This document shows positions 9,584 to 21,483 of a DNA stretch of 64,000 bases, in pieces. How positions within the stretch are numbered: position 1 is the first letter of the stretch; each line of letters opens with the position of its first letter. Both the position numbers and the translations under genes were made by a program. A model generated the notes under the pieces. That model did no database searches and was not told the origin of the DNA. It worked only from the letters and a program-made list of their open reading frames with translations. The stretch comes from Mangifera indica (lineage: Eukaryota; Streptophyta; Magnoliopsida; Sapindales; Anacardiaceae), in NCBI RefSeq assembly GCF_011075055.1, contig NW_025401201.1:20001-84000 (forward strand), given 5' to 3'.

Positions 9584-10915
9584 ATGAGTCCAGATGATTT
9601 TGTTGATTGGTTACATGCTATAGAGAGAGTTTTTGAATATAAGGGCTATTCGGATGAGAAGAAATGTAAGCTTGCCATCTTGAAATTCAAGGATTATGCA
9701 TCCTTGTGGTGGGAAAATCCTAAGAAGCAAAGGGAAAGGGATGGTAAAGAGAGAGTGAGATCTTGGGAGAAACTAAAGAAGCTTATAAAGAGAAGATTCC
9801 TCTCGGACAACCATAAACAAGATCTTTACCTTAAGCAAGGAAGTGATGGAGTAGAGCATTACATAAGGGTGTTTGAGAAGTTATTAATGAGGAGTGAGCT
9901 GCTGGAAGTAAAGGAGCAAACCGTTGCAAGATTTATTGGAGGATTGAATCAAGACATTGCTCATATGGTGGAGTTGCAACCATATTGCACTTTTGAAGAT
10001 GTGTGTAAGTTGGCTATCAAAGTGGAGAAGGAAAAGAAGGCCATGAAGCCCATGGTTTCCAAGTCATTCTCCAAAGGGACATTATTTAACAAAAGCATAT
10101 CTTTTACCAAGGGAACTACCTTCCATAAAGGTTCCCCATCTTACACAAATGTTGTTGATTCTTCTTCCAAGGAGAAAGGCAAGGAAAAAATGGTGGAACC
10201 AATTATGGACAAGCCTAACATGGAGAAGACCAACCTCTCGAACAAAAAGTGCTTTAAATGCCAAGGCTATGGGCACTTCCAAGCTGAATGCCCTAATAAG
10301 AGAGTTTTATCCTTGATGGAGATACAAGCAATTGAGGAGTCTCTTCAAGAAGAAGAAGAAAGTGAAGTTTCCAACAATGAAAGCGATGAAGCCAACAAGG
10401 AAGAAGAAGAAATTCTACAAGGAGCTGATGAAGGAGAGTTGCTAGTTATTATGAGAGCTTTGCATGCCAAGCCTCTTCCCCATGAAGAGCAAAGACTCCA
10501 CATTTTTCAATCAAGGTGCACCATTGGAGGTAAAGTGTGTTCTTTAATTATTGATAGTGGGAGTTGTGCAAATGTGGTCTCATCCACCTTAGTAGACAAA
10601 CTTGGGTTATCCACCATGTCACACCCTCAACCATACAAACTACAATGGTTGAGTAATGGAACCAGCCTACAAGTTGCAAGGCAAGTGCTTATTTCCTTCT
10701 CCATTGGCAATCATTATAATGATAAGTTTTTGTGTGATGTGATTCCTATGGATGCTTGTCACTTGTTATTGGGAAGACCTTGGCAATTTGATAGGGAAGT
10801 GAAGCATGATGGCAAGAAGAACACTTACTCCTTTAAATTCAATGGCAAGACTATCACTTTAACTCCTCTTAGTCCACAACAAGTTCATAAAGCTACTAAG
10901 GGAAAAGAAGTCTAG
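9584..10915 (+). CDS. gag: Gag-protease ORF, unit 3 (443 aa)
   Basis: I see no amino-acid difference from unit 2. It carries the 15-base deletion after LYLK that marks units 1-5. Its unit is 2974 bases long because the leader is full length. Confidence 0.85.
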   Translation: MSPDDFVDWLHAIERVFEYKGYSDEKKCKLAILKFKDYASLWWENPKKQRERDGKERVRSWEKLKKLIKRRFLSDNHKQDLYLKQGSDGVEHYIRVFEKLLMRSELLEVKEQTVARFIGGLNQDIAHMVELQPYCTFEDVCKLAIKVEKEKKAMKPMVSKSFSKGTLFNKSISFTKGTTFHKGSPSYTNVVDSSSKEKGKEKMVEPIMDKPNMEKTNLSNKKCFKCQGYGHFQAECPNKRVLSLMEIQAIEESLQEEEESEVSNNESDEANKEEEEILQGADEGELLVIMRALHAKPLPHEEQRLHIFQSRCTIGGKVCSLIIDSGSCANVVSSTLVDKLGLSTMSHPQPYKLQWLSNGTSLQVARQVLISFSIGNHYNDKFLCDVIPMDACHLLLGRPWQFDREVKHDGKKNTYSFKFNGKTITLTPLSPQQVHKATKGKEV

Positions 10916-11000
10916 AAAGAGAGGTTGTTTATGAATGGTCAGCAAGTGGAGGGTAGCCATCTTAAGGATTTGAGGGCAAATCCTTCTCAACCGGGGAGGA

Positions 11001-11983
11001 TGATGTATACGCGGCTCTATTGTCATTTTTGGGTTCCAAGCCATCCTTAAGTCTCCATGCAACCTTTGAAGCCAAGAAGAATGAAGTTCTAGCAAATCCC
11101 AAGCCAAAGGAAGCATTGCACCTTCAATTTCGGCCCAAAACCACTTTTGCATATAGTCTTATTACATCCACCCAAGGTCCAAATGAATAGCTTGCTCCAA
11201 TTGATCCAAGAGTGCAACTTTTAAAGTCCATCAATGGCCCAAACGTCCAAGCATCATTTTTAGAAGCCCAAAATTGGGTTTTAGTTACATTGGAACTAAG
11301 TTAGAATTTAGTTGTTTTAGTTAGGAAACATCATTCCTAAAGTTAAGGAAAGAGCAACTAACTTTTGTCTTTAGTTAATTACTATGTGTGGGCTTGGTTT
11401 AGAATGAACGGCTTAGCTTAATTCATGCCATTTTAGTTGACTTTTGTGGGAAATATTGTATCATTGCCATCCATGCCTCCTGTATAAAGGGGTGGATCTT
11501 CATTTGCAAAAGGTTTTTGGTTTTGCTCTTGAATGAAAATTTGAAGAAAGCTTGTTGGCTTTTTTTTCTCATTTCCTTTATCCAATCATTCTTGGTGGAA
11601 GATTGGTGGTGGACGACCCCAAGGTTGTTGGAACTTTCCTTTATGCCTTGGTTAATTTTCTTGTTGCCATTGAAATCCAAAGTGTGAAGATTTGAATGTG
11701 CGTTGTATGCCTTGGGTACTGTTCACAGTGTGTGATTTTGCAATTTACAGTTTTTGCCAGCAAACTTTGAAGCTAGTTTTGAATGCCTTTTTGATTAAGT
11801 TGTGGTTGAAATTATATACCGTTAGAAAGCTCTTTGAATGCTTTTTCCAATGATATATAATTTGCATGATTAGGAGGTCATTTGATTGGATAAAAATTGA
11901 AGAAAAATTGTTGTTGTGCCAAATGAATAGTAACTTCCAGAATTTAGTTTGTGTTGTTGCATTGTCTTGATGGAAATGCACCA
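11001..11983 (+). repeat. LTR 4
   Basis: 983 bases, common form, with a private C-to-A change at 11810 (GGTTGAAATT where others have GGTTGACATT). The leader after it has TTTACTG where other full-length copies have TTGACTG (near 12019). Confidence 0.92.
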
Positions 11984-12557
11984 TTTGGTATCAGAGCCTT
12001 GGTTTTTGGTGTGATTTGTTTACTGATTTCTACCTCTCGGAGCTACTATTCACCATCAGAATTTACTTTTCACTACAATGTTACTGTTCACAAAACCTTA
12101 ATTTGCCAAAAACACAAAACCCTTCTTAAACTAAACACATACCAATACTCCCCCCAACCATTAAACACTTATAACCATTAGCCTTTACCCACTAGCCATT
12201 ACCAGAAAACGTCCCATAAAAGAACTTCAGCCTCATCCTTGGGAATTTGCCCACATGTCACTAAAAGAAGAGGTCAAAGGAGAACTTAAGGCCATTAGGG
12301 ACCAAATGAATCAAATGATGCAAATGATGAGAGACTTGACCCTCACTCAAAGCTAAATACCCCTTCCTCCACCTCACCCAACCCAACCACATCACCCAAG
12401 AAGACATATTAGACCTTCCCCTCCTCCTCCTAGACATACTAGGGAGGAATTGATAATTCGTGATGACTTAAGTGAGGAAGAACAAGAGAGGCCACCTATG
12501 AGAGAAAAGGATGATGATAGGGGCTTAAAGATTGAAATTCCATAATTCGAAGGGAGC

Positions 12558-13889
12558 ATGAGTCCAGATGATTTTGTTGATTGGTTACATGCTATAGAGA
12601 GAGTTTTTGAATATAAGGGCTATTCGGATGAGAAGAAATGTAAGCTTGCCATCTTGAAATTCAAGGATTATGCATCCTTGTGGTGGGAAAATCCTAAGAA
12701 GCAAAGGGAAAGGGATGGTAAAGAGAGAGTGAGATCTTGGGAGAAACTAAAGAAGCTTATAAAGAGAAGATTCCTCTCGGACAACCATAAACAAGATCTT
12801 TACCTTAAGCAAGGAAGTGATGGAGTAGAGCATTACATAAGGGTGTTTGAGAAGTTATTAATGAGGAGTGAGCTGCTGGAAGTAAAGGAGCAAACCGTTG
12901 CAAGATTTATTGGAGGATTGAATCAAGACATTGCTCATATGGTGGAGTTGCAACCATATTGCACTTTTGAAGATGTGTGTAAGTTGGCTATGAAAGTGGA
13001 GAAGGAAAAGAAGGCCATGAAGCCCATGGTTTCCAAGTCATTCTCCAAAGGGACATTATTTAACAAAAGCATATCTTTTACCAAGGGAACTACCTTCCAT
13101 AAAAGTTCCCCATCTTACACAAATGTTGTTGATTCTTCTTCCAAGGAGAAAGGCAAGGAAAAAATGGTGGAACCAATTATGGACAAGCCTAACATGGAGA
13201 AGACCAACCTCTCGAACAAAAAGTGCTTTAAATGCCAAGGCTATGGGCACTTCCAAGCTGAATGCCCTAATAAGAGAGTTTTATCCTTGATGGAGATACA
13301 AGCAATTGAGGAGTCTCTTCAAGAAGAAGATGAAAGTGATGTTTCCAACAATGAAAGCGATGAAGCCAACAAGGAAGAAGAAGAAATTCTACAAGGAGCT
13401 GATGAAGGAGAGTTGCTAGTTATTATGAGAGCTTTGCATGCCAAGCCTCTTCCCCATGAAGAGCAAAGACTCCACATTTTTCAATCAAGGTGCACCATTG
13501 GAGGTAAAGTGTGTTCTTTAATTATTGATAGTGGGAGTTGTGCAAATGTGGTCTCATCCACCTTAGTAGACAAACTTGGGTTATCCACCATGTCACACCC
13601 TCAACCATACAAACTACAATGGTTGAGTAATGGAACCAGCCTACAAGTTGCAAGGCAAGTGCTTATTTCCTTCTCCATTGGCAATCATTATAATGATAAG
13701 TTTTTGTGTGATGTGATTCCTATGGATGCTTGTCACTTGTTATTGGGAAGACCTTGGCAATTTGATAGGGAAGTGAAGCATGATGGCAAGAAGAACACTT
13801 ACTCCTTTAAATTCAATGGCAAGACTATCACTTTAACTCCTCTTAGTCCACAACAAGTTCATAAAGCTACTAAGGGAAAAGAAGTCTAG
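12558..13889 (+). CDS. gag: Gag-protease ORF, unit 4 (443 aa, several private changes)
   Basis: Open through the whole gag-protease region with the 15-base-deleted form. It has the most private replacements of the intact copies: Ile to Met at 145, Gly to Ser at 183, and two Glu-to-Asp changes in the acidic stretch (EEDESDV). Zinc-knuckle and protease motifs are unchanged. Upstream it has AATTCGTGATG where others have AATTCATGATG, a CpG difference. Confidence 0.84.
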   Translation: MSPDDFVDWLHAIERVFEYKGYSDEKKCKLAILKFKDYASLWWENPKKQRERDGKERVRSWEKLKKLIKRRFLSDNHKQDLYLKQGSDGVEHYIRVFEKLLMRSELLEVKEQTVARFIGGLNQDIAHMVELQPYCTFEDVCKLAMKVEKEKKAMKPMVSKSFSKGTLFNKSISFTKGTTFHKSSPSYTNVVDSSSKEKGKEKMVEPIMDKPNMEKTNLSNKKCFKCQGYGHFQAECPNKRVLSLMEIQAIEESLQEEDESDVSNNESDEANKEEEEILQGADEGELLVIMRALHAKPLPHEEQRLHIFQSRCTIGGKVCSLIIDSGSCANVVSSTLVDKLGLSTMSHPQPYKLQWLSNGTSLQVARQVLISFSIGNHYNDKFLCDVIPMDACHLLLGRPWQFDREVKHDGKKNTYSFKFNGKTITLTPLSPQQVHKATKGKEV

Positions 13890-13974
13890 AAAGAGAGGTT
13901 GTTTATGAATGGTCAGCAAGTGGAGGGTAGCCATCTTAAGGATTTGAGGGCAAATCCTTCTCAACCGGGGAGGA

Positions 13975-14957
13975 TGATGTATACGCGGCTCTATTGTCAT
14001 TTTTGGGTTCCAAGCCATCCTTAAGTCTCCATGCAACCTTTGAAGCCAAGAAGAATGAAGTTCTAGCAAATCCCAAGCCAAAGGAAGCATTGCACCTTCA
14101 ATTTCGGCCCAAAACCACTTTTGCATATAGTCTTATTACATCCACCCAAGGTCCAAATGAATAGCTTGCTCCAATTGATCCAAGAGTGCAACTTTTAAAG
14201 TCCATCAATGGCCCAAACGTCCAAGCATCATTTTTAGAAGCCCAAAATTGGGTTTTAGTTACATTGGAACTAAGTTAGAATTTAGTTGTTTTAGTTAGGA
14301 AACATCATTCCTAAAGTTAAGGAAAGAGCAACTAACTTTTGTCTTTAGTTAATTACTATGTGTGGGCTTGGTTTAGAATGAACGGCTTAGCTTAATTCAT
14401 GCCATTTTAGTTGACTTTTGTGGGAAATATTGTATCATTGCCATCCATGCCTCCTGTATAAAGGGGTGGATCTTCATTTGCAAAAGGTTTTTGGTTTTGC
14501 TCTTGAATGAAAATTTGAAGAAAGCTTGTTGGCTTTTTTTTCTCATTTCCTTTATCCAATCATTCTTGGTGGAAGATTGGTGGTGGACGACCCCAAGGTT
14601 GTTGGAACTTTCCTTTATGCCTTGGTTAATTTTCTTGTTGCCATTGAAATCCAAAGTGTGAAGATTTGAATGTGCGTTGTATGCCTTGGGTACTGTTCAC
14701 AGTGTGTGATTTTGCAATTTACAGTTTTTGCCAGCAAACTTTGAAGCTAGTTTTGAATGCCTTTTTGATTAAGTTGTGGTTGACATTATATACCGTTAGA
14801 AAGCTCTTTGAATGCTTTTTCCAATGATATATAATTTGCATGATTAGGAGGTCATTTGATTGGATAAAAATTGAAGAAAAATTGTTGTTGTGCCAAATGA
14901 ATAGTAACTTCCAGAATTTAGTTTGTGTTGTTGCATTGTCTTGATGGAAATGCACCA
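13975..14957 (+). repeat. LTR 5
   Basis: 983 bases, common form, no length change seen. Primer site at 14960. Confidence 0.93.
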
Positions 14958-15531
14958 TTTGGTATCAGAGCCTTGGTTTTTGGTGTGATTTGTTGACTGA
15001 TTTCTACCTCTCGGAGCTACTATTCACCATCAGAATTTACTTTTCACTATAATGTTACTGTTCACAAAACCTTAATTTGCCAAAAACACAAAACCCTTCT
15101 TAAACTAAACACATACCAATACTCCCCCCAACCATTAAACACTTATAACCATTAGCCTTTACCCACTAGCCATTACCAGAAAACGTCCCATAAAAGAACT
15201 TCAGCCTCATCCTTGGGAATTTGCCCACATGTCACTAAAAGAAGAGGTCAAAGGAGAACTTAAGGCCATTAGGGACCAAATGAATCAAATGATGCAAATG
15301 ATGAGAGACTTGACCCTCACTCAAAGCTAAATACCCCTTCCTCCACCTCACCCAACCCAACCACATCACCCAAGAAGACATATTAGACCTTCCCCTCCTC
15401 CTCCTAGACATACTAGGGAGGAATTGATAATTCATGATGACTTAAGTGAGGAAGAACAAGAGAGGCCACCTATGAGAGAAAAGGATGATGATAGGGGCTT
15501 AAAGATTGAAATTCCATAATTCGAAGGGAGC

Positions 15532-16863
15532 ATGAGTCCAGATGATTTTGTTGATTGGTTACATGCTATAGAGAGAGTTTTTGAATATAAGGGCTATTCG
15601 GATGAGAAGAAATGTAAGCTTGCCATCTTGAAATTCAAGGATTATGCATCCTTGTGGTGGGAAAATCCTAAGAAGCAAAGGGAAAGGGATGGTAAAGAGA
15701 GAGTGAGATCTTGGGAGAAACTAAAGAAGCTTATAAAGAGAAGATTCCTCTCGGACAACCATAAACAAGATCTTTACCTTAAGCAAGGAAGTGATGGAGT
15801 AGAGCATTACATAAGGGTGTTTGAGAAGTTATTAATGAGGAGTGAGCTGCTGGAAGTAAAGGAGCAAACCGTTGCAAGATTTATTGGAGGATTGAATCAA
15901 GACATTGCTCATATGGTGGAGTTGCAACCATATTGCACTTTTGAAGATGTGTGTAAGTTGGCTATCAAAGTGGAGAAGGAAAAGAAGGCCATGAAGCCCA
16001 TGGTTTCCAAGTCATTCTCCAAAGGGACATTATTTAACAAAAGCATATCTTTTACCAAGGGAACTACCTTCCATAAAGGTTCCCCATCTTACACAAATGT
16101 TGTTGATTCTTCTTCCAAGGAGAAAGGCAAGGAAAAAATGGTGGAACCAATTATGGACAAGCCTAACATGGAGAAGACCAACCTCTCGAACAAAAAGTGC
16201 TTTAAATGCCAAGGCTATGGGCACTTCCAAGCTGAATGCCCTAATAAGAGAGTTTTATCCTTGATGGAGATACAAGCAATTGAGGAGTCTCTTCAAGAAG
16301 AAGAAGAAAGTGAAGTTTCCAACAATGAAAGCGATGAAGCCAACAAGGAAGAAGAAGAAATTCTACAAGGAGCTGATGAAGGAGAGTTGCTAGTTATTAT
16401 GAGAGCTTTGCATGCCAAGCCTCTTCCCCATGAAGAGCAAAGACTCCACATTTTTCAATCAAGGTGCACCATTGGAGGTAAAGTGTGTTCTTTAATTATT
16501 GATAGTGGGAGTTGTGCAAATGTGGTCTCATCCACCTTAGTAGACAAACTTGGGTTATCCACCATGTCACACCCTCAACCATACAAACTACAATGGTTGA
16601 GTAATGGAACCAGCCTACAAGTTGCAAGGCAAGTGCTTATTTCCTTCTCCATTGGCAATCATTATAATGATAAGTTTTTGTGTGATGTGATTCCTATGGA
16701 TGCTTGTCACTTGTTATTGGGAAGACCTTGGCAATTTGATAGGGAAGTGAAGCATGATGGCAAGAAGAACACTTACTCCTTTAAATTCAATGGCAAGACT
16801 ATCACTTTAACTCCTCTTAGTCCACAACAAGTTCATAAAGCTACTAAGGGAAAAGAAGTCTAG
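15532..16863 (+). CDS. gag: Gag-protease ORF, unit 5 (443 aa)
   Basis: Protein as in units 2 and 3. This is the last unit of the left block, which carries the 15-base deletion after LYLK, the GAAAACGTCC form in the leader (later units have GAAAATGTCC) and GGG at the zinc-knuckle glycine codon (later units have GGA). Confidence 0.85.
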   Translation: MSPDDFVDWLHAIERVFEYKGYSDEKKCKLAILKFKDYASLWWENPKKQRERDGKERVRSWEKLKKLIKRRFLSDNHKQDLYLKQGSDGVEHYIRVFEKLLMRSELLEVKEQTVARFIGGLNQDIAHMVELQPYCTFEDVCKLAIKVEKEKKAMKPMVSKSFSKGTLFNKSISFTKGTTFHKGSPSYTNVVDSSSKEKGKEKMVEPIMDKPNMEKTNLSNKKCFKCQGYGHFQAECPNKRVLSLMEIQAIEESLQEEEESEVSNNESDEANKEEEEILQGADEGELLVIMRALHAKPLPHEEQRLHIFQSRCTIGGKVCSLIIDSGSCANVVSSTLVDKLGLSTMSHPQPYKLQWLSNGTSLQVARQVLISFSIGNHYNDKFLCDVIPMDACHLLLGRPWQFDREVKHDGKKNTYSFKFNGKTITLTPLSPQQVHKATKGKEV

Positions 16864-16948
16864 AAAGAGAGGTTGTTTATGAATGGTCAGCAAGTGGAGG
16901 GTAGCCATCTTAAGGATTTGAGGGCAAATCCTTCTCAACCGGGGAGGA

Positions 16949-17931
16949 TGATGTATACGCGGCTCTATTGTCATTTTTGGGTTCCAAGCCATCCTTAAGT
17001 CTCCATGCAACCTTTGAAGCCAAGAAGAATGAAGTTCTAGCAAATCCCAAGCCAAAGGAAGCATTGCACCTTCAATTTCGGCCCAAAACCACTTTTGCAT
17101 ATAGTCTTATTACATCCACCCAAGGTCCAAATGAATAGCTTGCTCCAATTGATCCAAGAGTGCAACTTTTAAAGTCCATCAATGGCCCAAACGTCCAAGC
17201 ATCATTTTTAGAAGCCCAAAATTGGGTTTTAGTTACATTGGAACTAAGTTAGAATTTAGTTGTTTTAGTTAGGAAACATCATTCCTAAAGTTAAGGAAAG
17301 AGCAACTAACTTTTGTCTTTAGTTAATTACTATGTGTGGGCTTGGTTTAGAATGAACGGCTTAGCTTAATTCATGCCATTTTAGTTGACTTTTGTGGGAA
17401 ATATTGTATCATTGCCATCCATGCCTCCTGTATAAAGGGGTGGATCTTCATTTGCAAAAGGTTTTTGGTTTTGCTCTTGAATGAAAATTTGAAGAAAGCT
17501 TGTTGGCTTTTTTTTCTCATTTCCTTTATCCAATCATTCTTGGTGGAAGATTGGTGGTGGACGACCCCAAGGTTGTTGGAACTTTCCTTTATGCCTTGGT
17601 TAATTTTCTTGTTGCCATTGAAATCCAAAGTGTGAAGATTTGAATGTGCGTTGTATGCCTTGGGTACTGTTCACAGTGTGTGATTTTGCAATTTACAGTT
17701 TTTGCCAGCAAACTTTGAAGCTAGTTTTGAATGCCTTTTTGATTAAGTTGTGGTTGACATTATATACCGTTAGAAAGCTCTTTGAATGCTTTTTCCAATG
17801 ATATATAATTTGCATGATTAGGAGGTCATTTGATTGGATAAAAATTGAAGAAAAATTGTTGTTGTGCCAAATGAATAGTAACTTCCAGAATTTAGTTTGT
17901 GTTGTTGCATTGTCTTGATGGAAATGCACCA
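16949..17931 (+). repeat. LTR 6
   Basis: 983 bases, common form. The leader that follows switches to the GAAAATGTCC form (near 18158) that all later units carry. Confidence 0.93.
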
Positions 17932-18505
17932 TTTGGTATCAGAGCCTTGGTTTTTGGTGTGATTTGTTGACTGATTTCTACCTCTCGGAGCTACTATTCA
18001 CCATCAGAATTTACTTTTCACTATAATGTTACTGTTCACAAAACCTTAATTTGCCAAAAACACAAAACCCTTCTTAAACTAAACACATACCAATACTCCC
18101 CCCAACCATTAAACACTTATAACCATTAGCCTTTACCCACTAGCCATTACCAGAAAATGTCCCATAAAAGAACTTCAGCCTCATCCTTGGGAATTTGCCC
18201 ACATGTCACTAAAAGAAGAGGTCAAAGGAGAACTTAAGGCCATTAGGGACCAAATGAATCAAATGATGCAAATGATGAGAGACTTGACCCTCACTCAAAG
18301 CTAAATACCCCTTCCTCCACCTCACCCAACCCAACCACATCACCCAAGAAGACATATTAGACCTTCCCCTCCTCCTCCTAGACATACTAGGGAGGAATTG
18401 ATAATTCATGATGACTTAAGTGAGGAAGAACAAGAGAGGCCACCTATGAGAGAAAAGGATGATGATAGGGGCTTAAAGATTGAAATTCCATAATTCGAAG
18501 GGAGC

Positions 18506-19841
18506 ATGAGTCCAGATGATTTTGTTGATTGGTTACATGCTATAGAGAGAGTTTTTGAATATAAGGGCTATTCGGATGAGAAGAAATGTAAGCTTGCCAT
18601 CTTGAAATTCAAGGATTATGCATCCTTGTGGTGGGAAAATCCTAAGAAGCAAAGGGAAAGGGATGGTAAAGAGAGAGTGAGATCTTGGGAGAAACTAAAG
18701 AAGCTTATAAAGAGAAGATTCCTCTCGGACAACCATAAACAAGATCTTTACCTTAAGCAAGCAAGGAAGTGATGGAGTAGAGCATTACATAAGGGTGTTT
18801 GAGAAGTTATTAATGAGGAGTGAGCTGCTGGAAGTAAAGGAGCAAACCGTTGCAAGATTTATTGGAGGATTGAATCAAGACATTGCTCATATGGTGGAGT
18901 TGCAACCATATTGCACTTTTGAAGATGTGTGTAAGTTGGCTATCAAAGTGGAGAAGGAAAAGAAGGCCATGAAGCCCATGGTTTCCAAGTCATTCTCCAA
19001 AGGGACATTATTTAACAAAAGCATATCTTTTACCAAGGGAACTACCTTCCATAAAGGTTCCCCATCTTACACAAATGTTGTTGATTCTTCTTCCAAGGAG
19101 AAAGGCAAGGAAAAAATGGTGGAACCAATTATGGACAAGCCTAACATGGAGAAGACCAACCTCTCGAACAAAAAGTGCTTTAAATGCCAAGGCTATGGAC
19201 ACTTCCAAGCTGAATGCCCTAATAAGAGAGTTTTATCCTTGATGGAGATACAAGCAATTGAGGAGTCTCTTCAAGAAGAAGAAGAAAGTGAAGTTTCCAA
19301 CAATGAAAGCGATGAAGCCAACAAGGAAGAAGAAGAAATTCTACAAGGAGCTGATGAAGGAGAGTTGCTAGTTATTATGAGAGCTTTGCATGCCAAGCCT
19401 CTTCCCCATGAAGAGCAAAGACTCCACATTTTTCAATCAAGGTGCACCATTGGAGGTAAAGTGTGTTCTTTAATTATTGATAGTGGGAGTTGTGCAAATG
19501 TGGTCTCATCCACCTTAGTAGACAAACTTGGGTTATCCACCATGTCACACCCTCAACCATACAAACTACAATGGTTGAGTAATGGAACCAGCCTACAAGT
19601 TGCAAGGCAAGTGCTTATTTCCTTCTCCATTGGCAATCATTATAATGATAAGTTTTTGTGTGATGTGATTCCTATGGATGCTTGTCACTTGTTATTGGGA
19701 AGACCTTGGCAATTTGATAGGGAAGTGAAGCATGATGGCAAGAAGAACACTTACTCCTTTAAATTCAATGGCAAGACTATCACTTTAACTCCTCTTAGTC
19801 CACAACAAGTTCATAAAGCTACTAAGGGAAAAGAAGTCTAG
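18506..19841 (+). pseudogene. gag: Gag-protease, unit 6, frameshifted
   Basis: The frame opens with the same ATG but reads AAGCAAGCAAGG near 18756-18765, four bases longer than units 1-5 and 11 shorter than units 8-18. The shift brings a TGA at 18770-18772, so the first part is only 88 codons. The rest of gag, the zinc knuckle and the protease continue open in another frame to 19841. The allele is a GCAA duplication of the left-block form or an 11-base deletion of the full form; it lies exactly between those two blocks, so consensus error is possible. Confidence 0.85.
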
Positions 19842-19926
19842 AAAGAGAGGTTGTTTATGAATGGTCAGCAAGTGGAGGGTAGCCATCTTAAGGATTTGAG
19901 GGCAAATCCTTCTCAACCGGGGAGGA

Positions 19927-20909
19927 TGATGTATACGCGGCTCTATTGTCATTTTTGGGTTCCAAGCCATCCTTAAGTCTCCATGCAACCTTTGAAGCCA
20001 AGAAGAATGAAGTTCTAGCAAATCCCAAGCCAAAGGAAGCATTGCACCTTCAATTTCGGCCCAAAACCACTTTTGCATATAGTCTTATTACATCCACCCA
20101 AGGTCCAAATGAATAGCTTGCTCCAATTGATCCAAGAGTGCAACTTTTAAAGTCCATCAATGGCCCAAACGTCCAAGCATCATTTTTAGAAGCCCAAAAT
20201 TGGGTTTTAGTTACATTGGAACTAAGTTAGAATTTAGTTGTTTTAGTTAGGAAACATCATTCCTAAAGTTAAGGAAAGAGCAACTAACTTTTGTCTTTAG
20301 TTAATTACTATGTGTGGGCTTGGTTTAGAATGAACGGCTTAGCTTAATTCATGCCATTTTAGTTGACTTTTGTGGGAAATATTGTATCATTGCCATCCAT
20401 GCCTCCTGTATAAAGGGGTGGATCTTCATTTGCAAAAGGTTTTTGGTTTTGCTCTTGAATGAAAATTTGAAGAAAGCTTGTTGGCTTTTTTTTCTCATTT
20501 CCTTTATCCAATCATTCTTGGTGGAAGATTGGTGGTGGACGACCCCAAGGTTGTTGGAACTTTCCTTTATGCCTTGGTTAATTTTCTTGTTGCCATTGAA
20601 ATCCAAAGTGTGAAGATTTGAATGTGCGTTGTATGCCTTGGGTACTGTTCACAGTGTGTGATTTTGCAATTTACAGTTTTTGCCAGCAAACTTTGAAGCT
20701 AGTTTTGAATGCCTTTTTGATTAAGTTGTGGTTGACATTATATACCGTTAGAAAGCTCTTTGAATGCTTTTTCCAATGATATATAATTTGCATGATTAGG
20801 AGGTCATTTGATTGGATAAAAATTGAAGAAAAATTGTTGTTGTGCCAAATGAATAGTAACTTCCAGAATTTAGTTTGTGTTGTTGCATTGTCTTGATGGA
20901 AATGCACCA
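19927..20909 (+). repeat. LTR 7
   Basis: 983 bases, common form, no length change seen. Primer site at 20912. Confidence 0.93.
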
Positions 20910-21483
20910 TTTGGTATCAGAGCCTTGGTTTTTGGTGTGATTTGTTGACTGATTTCTACCTCTCGGAGCTACTATTCACCATCAGAATTTACTTTTCACT
21001 ATAATGTTACTGTTCACAAAACCTTAATTTGCCAAAAACACAAAACCCTTCTTAAACTAAACACATACCAATACTCCCCCCAACCATTAAACACTTATAA
21101 CCATTAGCCTTTACCCACTAGCCATTACCAGAAAATGTCCCATAAAAGAACTTCAGCCTCATCCTTGGGAATTTGCCCACATGTCACTAAAAGAAGAGGT
21201 CAAAGGAGAACTTAAGGCCATTAGGGACCAAATGAATCAAATGATGCAAATGATGAGAGACTTGACCCTCACTCAAAGCTAAATACCCCTTCCTCCACCT
21301 CACCCAACCCAACCACATCACCCAAGAAGACATATTAGACCTTCCCCTCCTCCTCCTAGACATACTAGGGAGGAATTGATAATTCATGATGACTTAAGTG
21401 AGGAAGAACAAGAGAGGCCACCTATGAGAGAAAAGGATGATGATAGGGGCTTAAAGATTGAAATTCCATAATTCGAAGGGAGC

